In this document: piece after piece, positions 59,671 to 64,000 of the stretch | Layout: every line of letters begins with the position of its first letter | Numbering within the stretch: position 1 is the stretch's first letter | NCBI GenBank assembly: GCA_937922805.1 | Contig: CALAJV010000017.1 | Coordinates: forward strand, 1-64,000 | Direction of reading: 5' to 3' | Length of the DNA stretch: 64,000 bases | Source of the DNA: an uncultured Acidimicrobiales bacterium | Lineage (GTDB): Bacteria > Actinomycetota > Acidimicrobiia > Acidimicrobiales > SZUA-35 | Notes under the pieces: generated by a model | Told to the model about the DNA's origin: nothing | The model's input: the letters and a program-made list of their open reading frames with translations, nothing else | Databases searched by the model: none | Position numbers and translations under genes: made by a program

Positions 59671-60876
59671 CTACGGGATGGCGCCGCTTTGGCGGAGGGC
59701 TTCGATCTCTTCCCACTCTTTACCAAGCTCCATCAGCACGAGTTCAGTGTGTTGGCCTACCTCTGGCGCCGGTTCTCGCACCAGCCATGGCGTGCCGCCG
59801 AAATCAACTGGCGTTGCCACCATTTCTACCGTGTCGCCATCGACGCCGGGCGCTTCGATGTAACAGCCAGCGGCTCGGGCTTGGGGATCAGACTTCAGAT
59901 CTAACGTGGTTTGCACTTTGGCCCACCACACATCAAGGTCATCGAAAATGGGGGCCCACTCGTCACGGGTCTTTGTCGCCAGCACTGCATCCATCGCCGC
60001 AACCAACTCGGCTGAGTTCTCTCGTCGGCTTTCCATAGAGTTGAAGCGGGGGTCATTTTCCCACTCTGGATGGCTAAAGGCCCGAACCACTTGAGGCCAA
60101 TGTCGGTCACCCTCCATGCCGAGAAGCCAAACCCAAAGCCCGTCGCCGCACCGGTATCCGTTTATCAGTGGGTTCGGTGGACAACGACGAGAAACCGGTT
60201 CAGCCGCCATATCAAGTCGAGCGGCCACGTTGTTGTCCCACCCATGCATGTACGCCCCGATGCGAAGCAACGAAGTGGAAATGAGCTGACCTTCCCCGGA
60301 CCGCTCTCGGGCAAACAGCGCGGCTGATACTCCAGCGGCCGCCGCCAAGCCGGTCATATGATCGCCCATTCCTCCCCGAGGATAAGGAATGTCGTTGCCC
60401 TCAGGGGTTATGGCCGATGCGACGCCGCCTCGACTATAGAAAGCGCCAACGTCGTAAGCGGCTCGGTTCCGCTCCTCACCTTCACGGCCGTAGCCGGTCA
60501 CGTGAGCGTAAACCAGCGTCGGGTAGCGGGCTTCCAGCGACTCGTAGTCGAGACCAGCTCGCTCCAGGCCGCCTGATCGATAGTTGGTCACGAACACGTC
60601 GGCTTGAGCCAGTAGGTCGTGAACTACCGATACCCCGAGATCAGAGCCGATGTCGACCGAGATGCTTCGCTTACCTCGGTTGTCGAGTTCGAATGGTGGA
60701 TTACAACTATCGGGGAACAACCACTCCAAGCTGCGAAACGGATCACCGGCGAGCGGTTCAATTTTTATGACGTCAGCTCCCCAGTCAGCCAAAATTCCGG
60801 CACAACTGGGACCAGCGATCCACAAGCCCATTTCGACGACCTTCACTCCGTCCATTGGACCCATCGTCAGAACCAT
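59671..60876 (-). CDS. CaiB/BaiF-family CoA-transferase
   Basis: 401 residues, full family length. Start ATG at 60876, with another at 60864. N-terminal VVEMGLWIAGPSCAGILADWGADVIKIEP, the usual family beginning. The nucleophile aspartate is present in MGDHMTG (about residue 170). It moves CoA between acids; the substrate is unknown. Compared with the double-domain protein at 5822, this one has the standard single domain. It appears to be a single-gene unit with 183 bp before it. Confidence 0.92.
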   Translation of the reverse strand: MVLTMGPMDGVKVVEMGLWIAGPSCAGILADWGADVIKIEPLAGDPFRSLEWLFPDSCNPPFELDNRGKRSISVDIGSDLGVSVVHDLLAQADVFVTNYRSGGLERAGLDYESLEARYPTLVYAHVTGYGREGEERNRAAYDVGAFYSRGGVASAITPEGNDIPYPRGGMGDHMTGLAAAAGVSAALFARERSGEGQLISTSLLRIGAYMHGWDNNVAARLDMAAEPVSRRCPPNPLINGYRCGDGLWVWLLGMEGDRHWPQVVRAFSHPEWENDPRFNSMESRRENSAELVAAMDAVLATKTRDEWAPIFDDLDVWWAKVQTTLDLKSDPQARAAGCYIEAPGVDGDTVEMVATPVDFGGTPWLVREPAPEVGQHTELVLMELGKEWEEIEALRQSGAIP

Positions 60877-61060
60877 TCCCTTCGGTCAGGCGCCAGCACG
60901 CTTGGGCCAGACTAGGACGAACCTAAGCTGTGATGGAAATTGGTGACAAAGACCGGTCGGCAACTCTGCGAGACAGTCGTCGTGTCGACGTTGGCAAAAC
61001 GGTCCGCACCAGATTTTGCTCGCAGACCTCAACGAGAGCGGCGAACGCTACGTGTCGTTG

Positions 61061-61834
61061 CTAGCCGACCACTCGGAATTCAAAGTCAACTTCATAGGTC
61101 GAATCGTTGCGGTTTGATCGGTAGCGCCGGGTCTCAAGCAAGAGAAAGTCACCGACTGACTCGGTCGTAGTTTCGACGGGACCGATGATGTCTCCGGTTC
61201 CTCGGCTAGCCGTCGCCATAAAGTCGGCCATGTCGACCGCCCCATCATCTCGAGCGTAAAGATCCGCAATGGCATCGCTAGGAGGCCGCACTCCGATCGG
61301 CCTAGGTTCTTCCGACGGGGCCGGTGGATCGTCTGAAAACGTCATATGGAAGATGTCGAAGCCAAGAGTTTCGTCTTCGCCTCGACCTTCGCTCTCGACT
61401 GCTCTGCCTACCGCCGCTTCGTAGTGGACCACATCTCCGCTTGGCAGGGTCCGAGGCCCTCCTTGCTCTGTACCAGGCTTGAAGGAGTCGTTGATTTCGT
61501 TGGCCCAACTTGTTCTGATGGCCTCGATTGCTTGTTCAGAATCATCACCATCAATCTCCCTGAGGACGACAATAATTTCAACCCAACGACCGGCGACCCA
61601 TCCGATCTCCTCAGAACTGTTCTTCAGATGGTCGAGTTCAAAGGACTCGCCTGAATCAAAATCGTCATGATAGAAGGCAAAAGTCGACCGCCTTCCGGCC
61701 GCATATTGGGGAGGTCCGATCGGGCTCGTATCAATCGGCATGATGGCAATCAAGGCCAAGAACTCATCCGAGCCGGGACCATCATCGCTTTCCTCGATAC
61801 ACTCAACTCTTTTGATCGTGATGCGTAGAGGCAT
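61061..61834 (-). CDS. Hypothetical protein, cytoplasmic
   Basis: 257 residues. It starts MPLRITIKRVECIEESDDG and continues acidic, with two beta-rich halves: about 30-100 (STFAFYHDDFDSGESFELDHL and VEIIVVLREIDG) and about 140-257 (LGFDIFHMTF, DFLLLETRRYRSN, YEVDFEFRV). No signal peptide or membrane helix. I do not recognise the family; an effector-like beta-sandwich is possible. It is 73 bp downstream of the small gene at 62171, on the same strand. Confidence 0.6.
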   Translation of the reverse strand: MPLRITIKRVECIEESDDGPGSDEFLALIAIMPIDTSPIGPPQYAAGRRSTFAFYHDDFDSGESFELDHLKNSSEEIGWVAGRWVEIIVVLREIDGDDSEQAIEAIRTSWANEINDSFKPGTEQGGPRTLPSGDVVHYEAAVGRAVESEGRGEDETLGFDIFHMTFSDDPPAPSEEPRPIGVRPPSDAIADLYARDDGAVDMADFMATASRGTGDIIGPVETTTESVGDFLLLETRRYRSNRNDSTYEVDFEFRVVG

Positions 61835-61907
61835 GGGCTATTTAAACACGGGTGACCCTATGCCGCAACCGAAACCAGAGTTCCACATCAGTCGGACAGC
61901 AAGGCGC

Positions 61908-62171
61908 TTACGAAGGTGGTTCGCCAACTAGTTCTTGGTAGTTTCGCAACGCCCGCCGGTGGTCGTTGGCACCAGAGCCAACGACTCCCCCATCTCGTGC
62001 ATCCTTCACTGCTTTTTCGAGTTCTCTCAACAGGTCATGCACATTGTCGGTTGGCGTCGACGCCTTGATCGCTTCCACCCTGACCCACACGTCGCCTAGG
62101 CTCTCCATGACTTCAGCGTGTTCAGCTTCGAGCTTTTGCCGTGCTTCATCAATATCGGTTGGTTTAGCCAC
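61908..62171 (-). CDS. Small helical hypothetical protein
   Basis: 87 residues from a GTG placed 7 nt after a TAGATT box. Mostly charged helix (EARQKLEAEHAEVMESLGDV, VHDLLRELEKAVKDARD), likely a coiled coil, with a conserved-looking HRRALRNYQELVG end. No function assigned. It lies just after the ECF42 sigma gene on the same strand but has its own promoter. Confidence 0.65.
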   Translation of the reverse strand: MAKPTDIDEARQKLEAEHAEVMESLGDVWVRVEAIKASTPTDNVHDLLRELEKAVKDARDGGVVGSGANDHRRALRNYQELVGEPPS

Positions 62172-62178
62172 GGCTTCT

Positions 62179-62184
62179 AATCTA
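62179..62184 (-). promoter_or_regulatory. -10 box TAGATT of the small gene at 62171
   Basis: On the minus strand TAGATT, 7 nt, GTG at 62171. It selects this GTG as the start. Confidence 0.55.
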
Positions 62185-62192
62185 GCTCACAT

Positions 62193-63455
62193 CTACAGGG
62201 CGCCGATTTTCTTTTTAAGCAAACGACGTTCGGCGGGGTTAGCGGTCAAAGCCAATGCTTGCTCTAACGCGTCCTTAGCTCGGCCAGCATCAATTGACGA
62301 CAGCAACTCGCCTCGAGCGCTGTGGTAGTGCTGATAGTTCTCGAGCGATTCAGCCAGTTCGGCTCGATCCAAAATGGCCAACCCCTCGACCGGGGTGCGA
62401 GCCATCGCCACCGCTACCGCATGATTGAGCCTTACCACTGGCGTAGGCGACACCAGCACCAGCTGGCGATACAACAGCTCTATCTGTTCCCAGTCCGTTT
62501 CGGCCGACGTTGCCGCTGTGTCGTGAAGGGCGTTGATGGCGGCCTGAATCTGATACGGCCCAGATTTATTCAACCGCAAGGCACGGTCCAAGACTGCTTC
62601 GCCCTCTCCGATCAAAGACTGATCCCACCTCGACCGATCCTGATCGGCCAAAAGCACGAGATCGCCATCAGCGTCGATTCTGGCGGCACTGCGAGCTTGG
62701 ATCAGTAGCAGCAAGGCGAACAGTCCAAGCGACTCCGGGTCGTCGGGAGTTAGATCCGCAACCAGTTGAGCCAGACGAACAGCTTCGGAACAAAGTTCTT
62801 GCTTCGTTACCGCGGTCCCATCGGACGAGTCGTAGCCCTCATTGAAAATCAGATACACGATTGTTCGGACTTGATTCGTTCGAGCCAACAGTTCGTGGTC
62901 GGGAGGGATCTTGAACGGAACCGCTGCCATCGAGATTTTTTTCTTTGCTCGAACGAGACGCTGGGCCATTGTTGACTCGTGGACAAGAAACGCTCTGGCG
63001 ATCTCAGCCGTTGTCATACCTCCGAGGCTTCGCAACGTCAATGCCATCTGCACCTCTTGACCAAGCGACGGATGGCAACATCCGAAGATCAACCGAAGTT
63101 GTTCGTCTCGTAGCAATGAAGACTCAGCGTCAAAAGATCGGTTTTCTACTTCCTCAAGATTGATTTGATTTGGATCTATGTTGCGACTTTGCAGGCGGGC
63201 TAACTGATCGGTCTTTTCTCGGCCTCGACTTGCCCTGCGCAGTCGGTCGATGGCCCGACGACGGCCTACTACCGTCAACCAAGCACCTGGACGATCAGGC
63301 AAACCTTGTTCTGGCCATTTCGCCAGCGCCTCTTCTGCCGCGTCTTGGGCTGCGTCTTCAGCCTCTGACAGATCGCCAAAGTCTGCGAGCAGGCTGGCCA
63401 CTACCCGTGGCCATTCCTGTCGCACGACTTCAGCGATATGTTGCTCGTCGGTCAA
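62193..63455 (-). CDS. ECF42-type RNA polymerase sigma factor with C-terminal TPR-like domain
   Basis: 420 residues, much longer than usual ECF factors. Region 2 at about 15-80 (AEDAAQDAAEEALAKWPEQG, PGAWLTVVGRRRAIDRLRR). Region 4 at about 115-170 (LIFGCCHPSLGQEVQMALTLRSLGGMTTAEIARAF in order, then helix-turn-helix). Residues about 190-420 form the helical extension (DUF6596/TPR-like) found in ECF42. It overlaps the upstream DGPF gene by 4 bp (ATGA). In this family the extension rather than an anti-sigma factor controls activity. Confidence 0.93.
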   Translation of the reverse strand: MTDEQHIAEVVRQEWPRVVASLLADFGDLSEAEDAAQDAAEEALAKWPEQGLPDRPGAWLTVVGRRRAIDRLRRASRGREKTDQLARLQSRNIDPNQINLEEVENRSFDAESSLLRDEQLRLIFGCCHPSLGQEVQMALTLRSLGGMTTAEIARAFLVHESTMAQRLVRAKKKISMAAVPFKIPPDHELLARTNQVRTIVYLIFNEGYDSSDGTAVTKQELCSEAVRLAQLVADLTPDDPESLGLFALLLLIQARSAARIDADGDLVLLADQDRSRWDQSLIGEGEAVLDRALRLNKSGPYQIQAAINALHDTAATSAETDWEQIELLYRQLVLVSPTPVVRLNHAVAVAMARTPVEGLAILDRAELAESLENYQHYHSARGELLSSIDAGRAKDALEQALALTANPAERRLLKKKIGAL

Positions 63456-63808
63456 AATTCGAGGACCGGGCGAACCTCGATTCGGCCAAGACCGGCGGCC
63501 GAATGAGGAATTTTGGCCGCCGCTGCAATCGCGGCGTCAAGATCGGGTACGTCAATAATGTAGAAGCCACCAAGTTGTTCCTTGGTTTCGGCGAAAGGCC
63601 CGTCGGTGGTGACGATGTTTCCGTCCTCAACCTGAACAGTGGTCGCTGTCGATGTCGGCGCGAGCGCTTCGCCAGCTTGGATGTCGCCACCGTGAGCTTC
63701 GCCGAAGGCGTTGTATCCAACCATGATCTTCGCCATAGCCTCCGATGTTGGATCGGGATTGGCCTCTCCGTTGGCTTCATCGCTGTAAATCAAGCATGCA
63801 TACTTCAT
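63452..63808 (-). CDS. YCII/DGPF-domain protein
   Basis: 118 residues, ATG with GAGAGGA upstream. One YCII-related domain with the diagnostic TTDGPFAETKEQLGGFYIID near residues 68-87 and an N-terminal KYACLIY strand. DGPF proteins are the constant genomic partners of ECF42 sigma factors; their biochemical role is not settled. It is first in the operon with the sigma factor. Confidence 0.95.
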   Translation of the reverse strand: MKYACLIYSDEANGEANPDPTSEAMAKIMVGYNAFGEAHGGDIQAGEALAPTSTATTVQVEDGNIVTTDGPFAETKEQLGGFYIIDVPDLDAAIAAAAKIPHSAAGLGRIEVRPVLEF

Positions 63809-63948
63809 GTTTGGTCCTCTCGTTACTGTCGATTATCGGTGTTTCCACCGTCTACTATTTGCTGTTTATAGACCTTCGTCGAACAACGATCGCCCGAATC
63901 GACAAGATTCTCAATCTTTTCCGATCAACATGTCGGGCGCCAATCATC

Positions 63949-63954
63949 TAGAAT
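63949..63954 (+). promoter_or_regulatory. -10 box TAGAAT of the last gene
   Basis: TAGAAT lies 8 nt before the ATG at 63963; no ribosome-binding site is visible. Confidence 0.45.
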
Positions 63955-63962
63955 AAGAGCCA

Positions 63963-64000
63963 ATGACTGATCTCTCGGTCTACAAAGGCGACATCACGGA
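63963..64000 (+). CDS. Gene start cut by the window end
   Basis: Only the first 12 codons are visible, reading MTDLSVYKGDIT. It is divergent from the DGPF/ECF42 operon. Nothing can be said about its product. Confidence 0.5.
   Translation, partial: MTDLSVYKGDIT

Overview
The window looks like chromosome from a moderate-GC actinobacterium, most likely an Acidimicrobiia-type lineage. Supporting this are two PASTA-repeat Ser/Thr kinases, a class F-like sortase beside a DUF4397 protein, a septum-formation-family lipoprotein, an ECF42-type sigma factor with a DGPF partner, many lipoproteins, and many genes that appear leaderless (a TANNNT -10 box 6-8 nt before the start codon). The taxonomic call is inference. 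I saw no rRNA, tRNA, CRISPR array, transposase or integrase.

Layout. 1-5300: end of a secreted GH16-like protein with a T/P-rich tandem repeat, a zinc-ribbon membrane protein, an unknown protein, a Rieske/glutamate-synthase fusion and a lipoprotein. 5.8-16.2 kb: a double CaiB CoA-transferase, a sigma factor translated next to a Ser/Thr kinase, an orphan histidine kinase, an ECF sigma factor, a semialdehyde dehydrogenase, a DUF4397 protein with its sortase, and a short TetR. 16.4-22.5 kb: two tandem PASTA kinases and an FKBP isomerase, closed by a strong terminator. 22.5-32 kb: DUF4349 lipoprotein, I78-like lipoprotein, SppA-type protease, EamA transporter, thioesterase, zinc metallopeptidase and a membrane metallophosphoesterase. 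32.1-32.44 kb: a candidate small RNA with its own promoter and terminator. 32.4-39 kb: an operon of two dimethylglycine/sarcosine dehydrogenase-like enzymes, a small membrane protein and an MFS exporter. 39-43.9 kb: lipoproteins, an ECF sigma/anti-sigma-like pair and a divergent sigma-like protein. 44-49.5 kb: a five-gene MacB-like export operon. 49.7-51.5 kb: a proline-rich membrane protein.

51.54-57.38 kb is the most distinctive part. Four genes (histidine kinase, response regulator, ABC ATPase, FtsX-like permease) lie in visibly GC-richer DNA bounded by 56-bp perfect direct repeats. The right repeat is inside a complete hairpin terminator; the left repeat is only that terminator's 5' part. 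This looks like a cassette inserted into a transcription terminator, with no recombinase of its own. A phased CTCAGG triple repeat between its divergent genes is a likely response-regulator operator.

57.4-64 kb: an unknown protein, a secreted GH12 endoglucanase-like enzyme, a CaiB transferase, two unknowns, the ECF42/DGPF pair and the first codons of another gene. The overall theme is cell-envelope sensing and secretion (kinases, sigma factors, lipoproteins, export systems) mixed with CoA-thioester and methylated-amine metabolism.
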